Assembly (NCBI GenBank): GCA_025997215.1
Contig: BNUH01000011.1
Span: forward strand, 1-58,018
Origin: Clostridia bacterium
GTDB lineage: Bacteria > Bacillota_A > Clostridia > Christensenellales > Aristaeellaceae
DNA length: 58,018 nucleotides
Reading direction: 5' to 3'
The notes beneath the pieces were generated by a model that worked only from the letters and a program-made list of their open reading frames with translations, was not told the DNA's origin and did not search any database. Shown piece by piece: positions 45,195 through 53,020 of this stretch. Within the stretch, counting starts at the first letter, position 1, and every line of letters begins with the position of its first letter. The translations under genes were made by a program, and so were the position numbers.

Positions 45195-45196
45195 CC

Positions 45197-46225
45197 ATGC
45201 CAGACTCCAACATCCAACCCGCACCCCCCGCAAAAAAGCCCACCATCTTCTCCGGCATACAGCCCTCCGGCACGCTGACGCTGGGCAACTACATCGGCTC
45301 ACTGCGCAACTTCAAGCTGATGGAGGACGACTACGACTGCCTGTACTGCGTGGTGGATCTGCACGCAATCACTGTCCGGCAGGATCCGGCAAAGCTGCGC
45401 CGCCAGATCCTCGAACTGGCCGCGCTGTACCTGGCCGTCGGCCTTGACCCGAATAAGAATGTCCTCTACTGCCAGTCGCATGTGTCCGGGCATGCGGAGC
45501 TTGCCTGGATTCTGAACTGCTTCACATACATGGGCGAGTTGCAGCGCATGACCCAATTCAAGGATAAGTCAGCCAACCATGCCGACAACATCAATGCCGG
45601 CTTATTCACGTACCCAGTGCTTATGGCGGCGGATATATTGCTGTACCAGGCGGATTTGGTGCCGGTCGGCGCGGATCAGAAGCAGCATCTGGAGATCACG
45701 CGCGACATAGCCATCCGTTTCAATAATATTTATGGGGATGTATTCGTCATACCTGAACCATCCATCCCCAAGGTCGGCGCGAAAATCCTCTCGCTGCAGG
45801 ATCCCATGCGCAAGATGAGCAAGTCCGATCCGGACGACACGTTCATAGGCATGCTGGATTCCCCCGACGTCATCCGTCGGAAGATGAAGCGCGCCGTCAC
45901 CGATTCGGACGCGACGATCAAATTCGACCCGGATAACAAACCCGGCGTGTCGAATCTGATCTCAATTCTAAGCATCCTCACCAACCGTCCGATCGATGCC
46001 ATCGAAGCCGCTTACGAGGGTAAGGGGTATGGCGCGCTGAAGGCCGACGCCGCCGAAGCCTGCGTCGAAACCCTCGCGCCCATTCAAGCCGAGCACGCCA
46101 AATGGCTGGCCGACAAAGCCGAACTGGAACGCGTGCTGAAGGACGGCGCTGAGCGCGCGTCACGTCTTGCTGCGCGAACGATGTCCAAAGTGCGTAAAAA
46201 AGTCGGTCTTGCGCCGATGCAGTAA
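45197..46225 (+). CDS. trpS: Tryptophanyl-tRNA synthetase
   Basis: Class I synthetase of 342 residues. After a short Pro-rich N-terminus come TIFSGIQPSGTLTLGNYIGS (20; the HIGH-like TLGN), DLHAITVRQDP, QSHVSGHAELAWIL, FTYMGELQRMTQFKDK (16), YPVLMAADILLYQADLVPVG and the KMSKS motif in RKMSKSDPDDT. VTDSDATIKFDPDNKPGVSNL and the helical C-terminus (LKDGAERASRLAARTMSKVR) are typical. It is almost contiguous with the Phd-like gene, so it is probably expressed from the consensus promoter there. No T-box leader is present, unlike many Firmicute trp genes. Confidence 0.96.
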   Translation: MPDSNIQPAPPAKKPTIFSGIQPSGTLTLGNYIGSLRNFKLMEDDYDCLYCVVDLHAITVRQDPAKLRRQILELAALYLAVGLDPNKNVLYCQSHVSGHAELAWILNCFTYMGELQRMTQFKDKSANHADNINAGLFTYPVLMAADILLYQADLVPVGADQKQHLEITRDIAIRFNNIYGDVFVIPEPSIPKVGAKILSLQDPMRKMSKSDPDDTFIGMLDSPDVIRRKMKRAVTDSDATIKFDPDNKPGVSNLISILSILTNRPIDAIEAAYEGKGYGALKADAAEACVETLAPIQAEHAKWLADKAELERVLKDGAERASRLAARTMSKVRKKVGLAPMQ

Positions 46226-46293
46226 AAAATACCAATACAATTATACAATATATTACCACGCAACAATCCGCCGATTCATCCGTTGTATCTGTG

Positions 46294-46315
46294 AGGACGC
46301 GATAACACGCGTCCT
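46294..46315 (+). terminator. Hairpin after trpS
   Basis: AGGACGCG-ATAACA-CGCGTCCT (46294-46301 with 46308-46315), followed by TAATT. A good stem with a weak T-tract; it could end trpS transcription, 70 bases beyond the stop. Confidence 0.5.
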
Positions 46316-46340
46316 TAATTCGTCTACGGAGGGATCGTGA

Positions 46341-47246
46341 ATGCATCATCCACGTCCATTGGCCCATCGACTGATCGCGCTGTCGGCGGCAGCGCTGCTA
46401 TTGTTGGCTGGAATCTTTGCGGCGGGGGGTATCCCGTCGGCGTCCGCGGCCATGATGTACCAGATGTATCCGTGGCTGAATTATCAGCCGCTGGAGCTGA
46501 GCGCGGTGCAGCCTCAAACCGCGCCTGTAATCCCAACCATCGTTTCGACACTAAACGTCAGGCGCTTCGGCGACCGCAGCTTGTATTCGTACCGCGCCGC
46601 AGCGACGAAGGATATCCCATGGTACATGCTGGCCGCCATCGACGCCGTCGAGTTAGGCGCGAATAACTCGGCGAATTCCGCGCGGCTCTCACAGGTTAAG
46701 GCGAGGCTGATCGGTTCAACCGTCGATCAGAAGCTCCGCGCGTATGGCGGCAGTTCATCATTCATAATGATGGTCAAGCGCCGCATGAATGACCTGATGC
46801 GCATCGACACGCTGTTCAACACAGCGACGCATAAGTTCCCGTTGCCGCTGTATTCCGGGTACACGTATGAGGATTCGTGGGGTGCGCCGCGCGAGTTCGG
46901 CGGCGAACGATTCCACGAGGGCATCGACCTGATCGTCGCGAAGGGCACGCCCGTGTACAGCGCCAGCTACGGCACCGTCACCAAGAAGGGCTGGCTCACG
47001 CTGGGCGGTTGGCGCATCGGCGTGCAGGATGAGAATGGCATCTACTATTATTACGCGCATCTGTCGCAATATGGCAGCTTCGAGATCGGCGATACCGTGC
47101 GGCCGGGAGATATTCTCGGATACGTAGGGAGCACGGGTTACGGTCCGGAGGGCACGGATAATGTGATGATACCGCACCTGCATTTCGGGATGTACGAGAA
47201 CGACGTGGCGTACAATCCATACGCGTTCCTGAAGGCCTGGAAATAA
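46341..47246 (+). CDS. Secreted M23-family metallopeptidase
   Basis: Zinc endopeptidase of 301 residues likely acting on peptidoglycan. The start follows GGAGGGATCGTGA. A signal peptide (LIALSAAALLLLAGIFAAGG, cleavage near ASA-A) is clear. A helical middle section (ASYRAAATKDIPWYMLAAID-like region, 80-165) precedes the catalytic LytM fold. Metal ligands are in ERFHEGIDLIV (H, D) and the late PHLHFGMYEN (HxH); TPVYSASYGTV and YYYAHLSQYG are also typical. It ends in an excellent terminator, after which sigG begins. Forespore M23 proteins such as SpoIIQ exist, but no specific link is shown here. Confidence 0.88.
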   Translation: MHHPRPLAHRLIALSAAALLLLAGIFAAGGIPSASAAMMYQMYPWLNYQPLELSAVQPQTAPVIPTIVSTLNVRRFGDRSLYSYRAAATKDIPWYMLAAIDAVELGANNSANSARLSQVKARLIGSTVDQKLRAYGGSSSFIMMVKRRMNDLMRIDTLFNTATHKFPLPLYSGYTYEDSWGAPREFGGERFHEGIDLIVAKGTPVYSASYGTVTKKGWLTLGGWRIGVQDENGIYYYYAHLSQYGSFEIGDTVRPGDILGYVGSTGYGPEGTDNVMIPHLHFGMYENDVAYNPYAFLKAWK

Positions 47247-47251
47247 CTTAA

Positions 47252-47300
47252 ATGTCGGAGCACGATGAGCTTAGCATCATGGTGCTCCGGCATAATTTTT
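47252..47300 (+). terminator. Intrinsic terminator after the M23 gene
   Basis: ATGTCGGAGCAC (47252-47263) pairs with GTGCTCCGGCAT (47282-47293) with one wobble and an inner ATGA/TCAT, followed by AATTTTT. A textbook rho-independent terminator. Confidence 0.88.
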
Positions 47301-47319
47301 CTAACCTTGGGTCATAATG
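47290..47319 (+). promoter_or_regulatory. Sigma-G-like promoter of sigG
   Basis: GCATA (47290-47294), 18 bases, CATAATG (47313-47319). The Bacillus sigma-G consensus is GHATR-N18-CATXHTA, so this matches all but the last base. Its -35 overlaps the 3' arm of the upstream terminator. Autoregulation of sigG is established in Bacillus; here it is inferred. Confidence 0.5.
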
Positions 47320-47372
47320 CTAACATCCGGGTCCGATCCGACGGAAATCTGTGTGACGGATGGGAGTTAATT

Positions 47373-48143
47373 ATGACAGGCAAGGTTGAGATCTGCGGCG
47401 TGGACACGTCGACGCTGCCAGTGCTGAACAACGATCGTATGCGCGAGCTGTTCCCGCTGGTGCATGGCGGCGATCATATCGCGCGCGAGGAGTTCATACG
47501 CGGGAATCTTCGGCTGGTGCTTAGCGTAATCCAGCGATTCAACAACCGCGGCGAGAACGTGGACGATTTATTCCAGGTCGGCTGCATCGGCCTGATAAAG
47601 GCGTTGGATAATTTTGACGTAACCCAGAACGTGCGATTCTCCACATACGCCGTGCCCATGATAATCGGCGAAATCCGCCGCTACCTGCGCGACAACAACT
47701 CCATCCGCGTGTCGCGCTCGCTCAAGGACATAGCATACAAGGCGCTGCAGGCCCGCGAACGCCTGATGACCGAGCATGGCCGCGAACCCACGGTGACAGA
47801 GTTAGCCGCCAAGCTGGAGATGCCCCGCGAGGAAGTCGTCTACGCGCTGGAGGCTATACAGGATCCCGTCTCGCTGTTCGAACCGATGTATAACGACACG
47901 GGCGACGCCGTCTACGTGATGGATCAGGTCAAAGATGAGAAGGACGCCGATGAAAATTGGCTGGAAGGCATATCCATCCGCGAGGCGATGCGGCGCTTAG
48001 GCGACCGCGAACGCCGGATACTGAAGATGCGCTTCTTTGAAGGCCGCACTCAAATGGAAGTCGCAGGTGAGATAGGCATCAGCCAAGCGCAGGTTTCCCG
48101 CCTAGAAAAGTCCGCGCTGAACCAGATGCGGAAGTTTGTGTAG
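47373..48143 (+). CDS. sigG: RNA polymerase sporulation sigma factor SigG
   Basis: Forespore-specific sigma factor of 256 residues. The start MTGKVEICGVDTSTLPVLNN aligns with Bacillus SigG (MSRNKVEICGVDTSKLPVL), and GGGAG precedes it. Region 2 holds NLRLVLSVIQRFNNRGENVD, DLFQVGCIGLIKALDNFDVT and RFSTYAVPMIIGEIRRYLRD. Region 3 is RVSRSLKDIAYKALQ, and region 4 has the HTH GRTQMEVAGEIGISQAQVSR. The DPVSLFEPMYNDTGDAVYVM stretch is highly specific to SigG. In Bacillus it follows sigE; here it follows an M23 peptidase and precedes a late-type spore gene pair. Confidence 0.97.
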   Translation: MTGKVEICGVDTSTLPVLNNDRMRELFPLVHGGDHIAREEFIRGNLRLVLSVIQRFNNRGENVDDLFQVGCIGLIKALDNFDVTQNVRFSTYAVPMIIGEIRRYLRDNNSIRVSRSLKDIAYKALQARERLMTEHGREPTVTELAAKLEMPREEVVYALEAIQDPVSLFEPMYNDTGDAVYVMDQVKDEKDADENWLEGISIREAMRRLGDRERRILKMRFFEGRTQMEVAGEIGISQAQVSRLEKSALNQMRKFV

Positions 48144-48176
48144 AACGTTAAGAACGTATAACACGCGTAATAATCT

Positions 48177-48197
48177 GGGCGGATACCGCATCCGCCC
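48177..48197. terminator. Hairpin between sigG and the convergent lectin/pilin-like gene
   Basis: Perfect eight-pair stem GGGCGGAT-ACCGC-ATCCGCCC, touching the stop codon of the convergent gene. No T-run on either strand, so termination is possible but not certain. Confidence 0.45.
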
Positions 48198-50143
48198 TAC
48201 CGAAACCTCGGCACCCCCGGGTAATACTTCACGCGTGTACCAAATTTCCCACTGGCATACCTGCGGACGGTGACGACCATTTTGTACTCACGAGTATCGC
48301 ATGCCGCGTCATTTTCCGCATTGTCCGCGCAGAGCTGTCGGATGGTGTAAACATACTGTCCCGGATTTGCGAACATCAGTTTGTCGAACGACATCCTCCC
48401 ATTCCTGGTCGGAGTGGCGGTGCTGACAAGCTCGCCATTTGAGTCGAACACGCCGTACTCCCGTGAATTGGTTGAAAGATCAACGCAAGTCCAAACGCTG
48501 GCTTCAGGCGCAATTTTTATGTTCACATAACAGTTCTGGTTGGATGGAAAGAAATTCGATCCAGGCGGGCAGCCAACGAACGTGCATTGCGCATAGAACC
48601 GCTGGCTCGACGCTTGCTCATTGACGGATATTCTGGTGACAACATTGCCGCTGCTATCATACCACGCGCAGTCATAACCCAACCGCGCAGGCGGCGGCAG
48701 GTTGACAAACTGCTGGTTGTACTTGACATTGATCGTCGTATTGGGCACATCCGGATCTTCGCTGACTAACGTAACTTTGTAGGTGATGGGTTCAAACAGA
48801 AAGACGTAATACTGCCGCTCATCCGTGATAGTGCCCGTCGCGGTGGCTCTGCTTTGCAGCCTCGAGACAGTTTCCTCTCCGCCGCCTTCACTGCTTTCGC
48901 CGCTTTCGGTGACTTTTTTTATGCCGACAAATCGATAACCTGTTGGAATTTGAGAAGGCGTCGGCGTATAACTCGCTAAGTCAACCGTATATGGATCGTC
49001 ATAATTCCCCAGATTTACAATTTGTGTCGCTAAGCCATTGGCGTCTACGTCCGCTCCCTTCACATGCGGATTGGTCGCCAGTTTCGAGGTTGTATCCGTA
49101 TATCGGTACGCGACATATACGGGCTGCGGAAAGTGTTCTGTGGCCTCATTTTCTCCGCTTGCTGGCGGTTGATCACTGGGGTATCCACCGTATTCGACAT
49201 AATATCCAATAGTCTTTGTATTTGCAAAATCATTCCAAAATGACTGTGAGTGCGCGAATTCAAGAAACGCCTCGCTTCCGGAATTATTGGGTTCGTTAGG
49301 CAAGTTCCAGTTATTGTACATCACCTCTGTACAAGGGTCGGGTCTTGCTCTTTGGCAGCAGGATTCAAGGAACACCTTGCCATGCTCCGGTCCGCAAGCC
49401 CAATACCAATCGCAGCCGTCATAATTGATACTAATAGCATCTATAGATCCAATGCTTGCATTGTCGTCAATTCTAACGAAGCTGCCTTCATTGTTTATCT
49501 TGAATGATGCGCGTGTGCCGCCAAGCCAACCCGGGATTTTGGCGATTGTATCATAAATAAAGTATTGCTCGTCATTGCTGGTTATGGTTGCGAGGTATCC
49601 AGTCATGCCGCGATAGGTTTTCTGTTTAGCCAGATTATATGCGGCGGTCCAACTGATGGCGGCATTAATAAACTCGTAGTAGTGCATCGAGCCGTCGATT
49701 TCCATGTTGGATATGATCTTTGTCTCCGCGGAGACATCGACGGTCGCTTTTGCGGGGAATACGCCGCTTTCCCTGAAAGTAAATTCAAGGCTCTGCAGCA
49801 GCGACTGTACCTCGGCAGCTGATGCAAAGGAATATGGATTTCCAGTGTCCGGATTCATATATGCGGTGATAAAGTAGCCGTCCTTGGTAGCCACGGCATA
49901 CCAGTTTGGCGATCCGGAATGGTTGCCTCTTGCCGTCAGCCAAGCATTTATTACATCTGTGTTAACAGTTAATTCAGGTGGAAACTTAATTGATATAGAA
50001 GCATAATTGCCTGGAGGCACGCTGACATCTATCAATTTATAATAATATCCATTGATTGCGGAGCTGCTCTGCACCATGTGAACGGTGAACGCCATACCGT
50101 CGCGCACTTGCTGGCCGGAAGGCTTATTCTTTTCTAATGGCAT
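48197..50143 (-). CDS. C-type lectin and pilin-like protein without signal peptide, candidate spore-surface protein
   Basis: Protein of 648 residues with good start context (GAGGAGCTGAAGTATTT). No signal peptide and no LPXTG anchor. Residues ~1-145 are a beta domain. Residues ~150-330 form a C-type lectin-like domain: HYYEFINAAISWTAAYNLAK, GYLATITSNDEQYFI, WLGG, NWNLPNEPNNSGSEAFLEF with EPN, and SFWNDFANTKTIGYYVEYGG. A Cys-rich loop (CDWYWACGPEHG, CCQRARPDPC) interrupts it. At ~470-520 lies a Flg_new-like repeat (YKVTLVSEDPDVPN, GYDCAWYDSSG). The C-terminal ~100 residues resemble FctA/Spy0128-type pilin isopeptide domains (FDKLMFANPGQYVYTIRQ, ending VVTV). A sigma-K-like promoter upstream suggests mother-cell expression and assembly on the spore, where signal peptides are not needed. 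Confidence 0.7.
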   Translation of the reverse strand: MPLEKNKPSGQQVRDGMAFTVHMVQSSSAINGYYYKLIDVSVPPGNYASISIKFPPELTVNTDVINAWLTARGNHSGSPNWYAVATKDGYFITAYMNPDTGNPYSFASAAEVQSLLQSLEFTFRESGVFPAKATVDVSAETKIISNMEIDGSMHYYEFINAAISWTAAYNLAKQKTYRGMTGYLATITSNDEQYFIYDTIAKIPGWLGGTRASFKINNEGSFVRIDDNASIGSIDAISINYDGCDWYWACGPEHGKVFLESCCQRARPDPCTEVMYNNWNLPNEPNNSGSEAFLEFAHSQSFWNDFANTKTIGYYVEYGGYPSDQPPASGENEATEHFPQPVYVAYRYTDTTSKLATNPHVKGADVDANGLATQIVNLGNYDDPYTVDLASYTPTPSQIPTGYRFVGIKKVTESGESSEGGGEETVSRLQSRATATGTITDERQYYVFLFEPITYKVTLVSEDPDVPNTTINVKYNQQFVNLPPPARLGYDCAWYDSSGNVVTRISVNEQASSQRFYAQCTFVGCPPGSNFFPSNQNCYVNIKIAPEASVWTCVDLSTNSREYGVFDSNGELVSTATPTRNGRMSFDKLMFANPGQYVYTIRQLCADNAENDAACDTREYKMVVTVRRYASGKFGTRVKYYPGVPRFR

Positions 50144-50170
50144 AAATACTTCAGCTCCTCAAAATAGATT

Positions 50171-50182
50171 CTATACGTATAG
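50171..50182. repeat. 12-bp palindrome in the divergent spacer
   Basis: CTATACGTATAG is a perfect palindrome in the leader of the lectin/pilin-like gene, overlapping the start-site region of its candidate sigma-K promoter. It could be an operator for a late mother-cell regulator. Confidence 0.4.
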
Positions 50183-50207
50183 CATATGTAGATACCTATT
50201 CTTATGT
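50180..50207 (-). promoter_or_regulatory. Sigma-K-like promoter of the lectin/pilin-like gene
   Basis: On the minus strand AC (50207-50206), 17 bases, CATATGCTA (50188-50180). This exactly fits the Bacillus sigma-K consensus AC-N17-CATANNNTA, and the distance to the ATG is about 30 bases past the start point. Confidence 0.5.
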
Positions 50208-50240
50208 GAATAGATACATGCTCATAAAACCTATCCAAGC

Positions 50241-50267
50241 ACAATAGCTCATGGCCGGCATAGGTTA
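50241..50267 (+). promoter_or_regulatory. Sigma-K-like promoter of the small spore-surface-like gene
   Basis: AC (50241-50242), 16 bases, CATAGGTTA (50259-50267). It fits AC-N16/17-CATANNNTA and is placed about 38 bases before the GTG start. The pair with the divergent promoter is unlikely by chance, but the consensus is short. Confidence 0.45.
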
Positions 50268-50304
50268 GACTGTCAGACTATGCGCGGTCAAAGGAGGTGT
50301 TCGT

Positions 50305-50649
50305 GTGTCGATGCCGACTATTTCACCATACATAAAAGATATTGACCGCGGGCAAGCCCTCAACAGCGTTATCGCCTCGATAGCGCTCTCGGAGGCCGCG
50401 CTGTCCCACATACTGAATGCCGACGGCGAAAAGCTGCAGCTGGCCGCACAGTTGACCGACAGCGACAGCGCCATGCAACATAAACATTATATTGACAACC
50501 CTGAAGCGGCGCTAAGCGATCTGTTATCCGTAAATGATTCTGTCAACGATATGATATATAACGCAACAACTTTAGAGAATACATTGCAATGTAAACTCAA
50601 TCTGGTGTTAAACTTTATCAACCCGCAGCTGGCGGCCAACGGCAATTAG
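50305..50649 (+). CDS. Small protein of the SIALSEAALSHILNADGEK type, probable spore-surface component
   Basis: Protein of 114 residues. The start is GTG at 50305, seven bases after GGAGG; an ATG six bases later is less well spaced. The core ALNSVIASIALSEAALSHIL followed by NADGEKLQLA matches, from memory, a helical segment (SIALEEAALSHILNAEGEKLQ) common in Clostridial exosporium or spore-coat proteins, often in collagen-like ones. The second half predicts helices with LLSVNDSVNDMIYN and LQCKLNLVLNFI. No signal peptide. The gene is divergent from the lectin/pilin-like protein and shares its type of promoter. Confidence 0.65.
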   Translation: MSMPTISPYIKDIDRGQALNSVIASIALSEAALSHILNADGEKLQLAAQLTDSDSAMQHKHYIDNPEAALSDLLSVNDSVNDMIYNATTLENTLQCKLNLVLNFINPQLAANGN

Positions 50650-50704
50650 CCAAATATTATCAATATTTTTATATAACTATAAACGGTTTTGCTCTGTCCG
50701 CATA

Positions 50705-50733
50705 TTGACAAAGCTTACAAAATTAGCTACTAT
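50705..50733 (+). promoter_or_regulatory. Sigma-A promoter of the pyrophosphatase gene
   Basis: TTGACA (50705-50710), 17 bases, TACTAT (50728-50733), about 48 bases before the hppA ATG. Confidence 0.75.
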
Positions 50734-50787
50734 ATGGTGCTAGAGTTGCTCCCATATTTTAGTTGTTTTGAAAGGGATGATCCAATC

Positions 50788-52986
50788 ATGGCGCTGGTAA
50801 TCTACATCGTAGGTCTCGGCTCAATCCTGGCGCTGCTGTTCGCGTATGTGAACTTCCGCAGAATCAGCAAGCTGTCGCCTGGCACCGTTGTCATGCAGGA
50901 TATCGCAAAGGCCATTAAAGAGGGCGCCGACGCATTCCTGTCGCGCGAATTCTCGGTCGATATCCCGATAATCATCGGCATAGCGATCTTATTCGGCGTG
51001 TTTTTCACATGGACGGCAGGCGTCGCGCTGATCCTCGGCGCGGCGATGAGCTCGTTTGCAGGGCTGGCCGGCATGAGGGCCGCCGTTCTTACAAACACAC
51101 GCGTGACGAACGCGGCACGCGAGGGCGTCGAGCAGAAGCATCCCACCGCGCTGGGCAGGGCGCTCCAGGTCGCCTTCCAAGGCGGCTCGGTCATGGGTCT
51201 GTCGGTCGGCGGGTTCGCGCTGCTGGGATTGTTAATTGTGTACATCCTGTTCGGATTCTGGATGGGTTACTCCAGACCGGAGAATCTGCATAATGTTACC
51301 AACTGGCTCGGCATCAATCTGATGATATTCCCTCAAACGATCACGTGCTACTCGCTGGGCTGCTCGACCGTCGCGCTGTTCAACCGCTTGGGCGGCGGCA
51401 TCTACACCAAGGGCGCTGACATGGGCGCCGACCTTGTCGGGAAATCCGAGTTGAACATCCCTGAGGACGACCCGCGCAACCCGGCCGTCATCGCCGACTG
51501 CGTGGGCGACAATGTAGGCGACGTGGCCGGCAACGGTTCGGACCTGCTGGAATCTACGATCGCCTCGATCTCCGGCGCGACCGTGCTGCCGACATCGCTG
51601 TTCATGGCGCTGCAGAATCGGCCCGTGGCCGAGCGCATCAGCACCGATCTGCTGACCCAGATGATGCACTTCCCCATCACGCTGTGCGGACTGGGGCTGC
51701 TGGCATGTCTGATCGGCATCGCGTATGTCATATTCAAGAAACCGACCAACCGCCCCAGCCGCGAGCTGAACCTATCGCTTTGGTCCAGCGCCGCGCTGAT
51801 TGCGGCGGGCGGCCTGTTGCTAAGCTGGATATTCTTTCACGGCCATAACACCGCGCCGGCGGGGTTCCGGTTTGGCTTCATATCGCCATGGCTGGCCTCG
51901 TGCCTGGGCATAATCGCGGGCATCGCGCTGGGCTTGCTAGCCGAGCGCTACACGAGCGACAGCTATAAGGAGACGCGCGATATCGCCGAACTCGCCAAGA
52001 AAGGTACCTCGCTGCTGATAACGGGCGGCATGTCCAGCGGCTGGCGCAGCTGCCTCCCGGCGTGCGGCGTGCTGGGCGTCGCGCTGATATTCGCCAGCTA
52101 CCTGTGCGGAGCCTACGGCCCGGCGATCGCCGCGGTGGGTATGCTGTCGTTTGTCGCCGCAACGGTGACCGTTGATACTTATGGACCTATATCCGATAAC
52201 GCGGGCGGCATCGCGGAGATGGCGCAGCTGGATCCCGATGTCCGCGTCATCACGGATAGCCTGGATTCTCAAGGCAACACAACCGCCGCGATTGGCAAGG
52301 GTTATGCGATCGGCTCGGGCGTGTTGGCCGCGCTGTCGCTGTTGATGGCGTTCGCCGAATCCGTGGGGAATACGAGCGGCAGCATGATGATCACCAACAC
52401 GATGGTGGTCGGCGGCGCATTCATAGGTACCGGCCTGATGCACTGGCTGTCAGGGCGCATGCTCCAGGCCGTAACTCGCAACGCCGACCGAATGGTCGAA
52501 GAAGTCCGCCGTCAGTTCCGCGAACACCCAGGCATCATGGACGGCTCGGAGAAACCGGACTACGCGGGCTGCATCTCCATCAGCACCAAGACCGCCATTC
52601 ACGAGATGATCATACCGTGCATAGTCGCGCTGGCCGCGCCGATAGTGGGCGGATTCCTGTTCGGGCCGCTGTTCGTAGGCGGGCTGCTCCTGGGCACTAT
52701 ACTCGACTCTGTGACGATGGCGACTTCCACCGCCAACAGCGGCGGCGCATGGGACAACGCGAAAAAATACATATCCGCGCATAAAGCTGAACTGGTCGCC
52801 GAGTTCGGACTCGCTCGCTACAAAGAGATTCACGACGCCGCAGTTAACGGCGATACTGTGGGCGATGGATTCAAAGATGTAGTCGGCCCGAACCAGGATA
52901 TCATGATCAAGCTGATGGCGACCATGGCGGTCATCTGGGCGCCCATATTCGCCACCGTCAATATTATGGGGCAGATCATGAAATGA
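50788..52986 (+). CDS. hppA: Membrane-bound, probably potassium-dependent, ion-pumping pyrophosphatase
   Basis: Couples PPi hydrolysis to H+ or Na+ export. The 732 residues have about 16 membrane helices. Catalytic motifs are GGGIYTKGADMGADLVGKSE (20), DDPRNPAVIADCVGDNVGDV (20), VTVDTYGPISDNAGGIAEMA and GGAWDNAKKYIS. GNTTAAIGKGYAIGSG has Ala where K+-independent enzymes have Lys, indicating K+ dependence. The last motif is GDTVGDGFKDVVGPNQDIMI instead of the usual GDPFKDTAGP, a divergence worth noting. The start at MALVIYI follows AAAGGGATGATCC. The yitT gene follows 34 bases later and may be co-transcribed. Confidence 0.93.
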   Translation: MALVIYIVGLGSILALLFAYVNFRRISKLSPGTVVMQDIAKAIKEGADAFLSREFSVDIPIIIGIAILFGVFFTWTAGVALILGAAMSSFAGLAGMRAAVLTNTRVTNAAREGVEQKHPTALGRALQVAFQGGSVMGLSVGGFALLGLLIVYILFGFWMGYSRPENLHNVTNWLGINLMIFPQTITCYSLGCSTVALFNRLGGGIYTKGADMGADLVGKSELNIPEDDPRNPAVIADCVGDNVGDVAGNGSDLLESTIASISGATVLPTSLFMALQNRPVAERISTDLLTQMMHFPITLCGLGLLACLIGIAYVIFKKPTNRPSRELNLSLWSSAALIAAGGLLLSWIFFHGHNTAPAGFRFGFISPWLASCLGIIAGIALGLLAERYTSDSYKETRDIAELAKKGTSLLITGGMSSGWRSCLPACGVLGVALIFASYLCGAYGPAIAAVGMLSFVAATVTVDTYGPISDNAGGIAEMAQLDPDVRVITDSLDSQGNTTAAIGKGYAIGSGVLAALSLLMAFAESVGNTSGSMMITNTMVVGGAFIGTGLMHWLSGRMLQAVTRNADRMVEEVRRQFREHPGIMDGSEKPDYAGCISISTKTAIHEMIIPCIVALAAPIVGGFLFGPLFVGGLLLGTILDSVTMATSTANSGGAWDNAKKYISAHKAELVAEFGLARYKEIHDAAVNGDTVGDGFKDVVGPNQDIMIKLMATMAVIWAPIFATVNIMGQIMK

Positions 52987-53020
52987 ACTAATCGCGCTGC
53001 ACAACACGGAGGAATACTGA

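Noticed and set aside
48197..50143. Lectin-like gene as the target of a diversity-generating retroelement
   Set aside because: No reverse transcriptase, template repeat or adenine-biased variable repeat is visible, and the lectin domain is not at the C-terminus.
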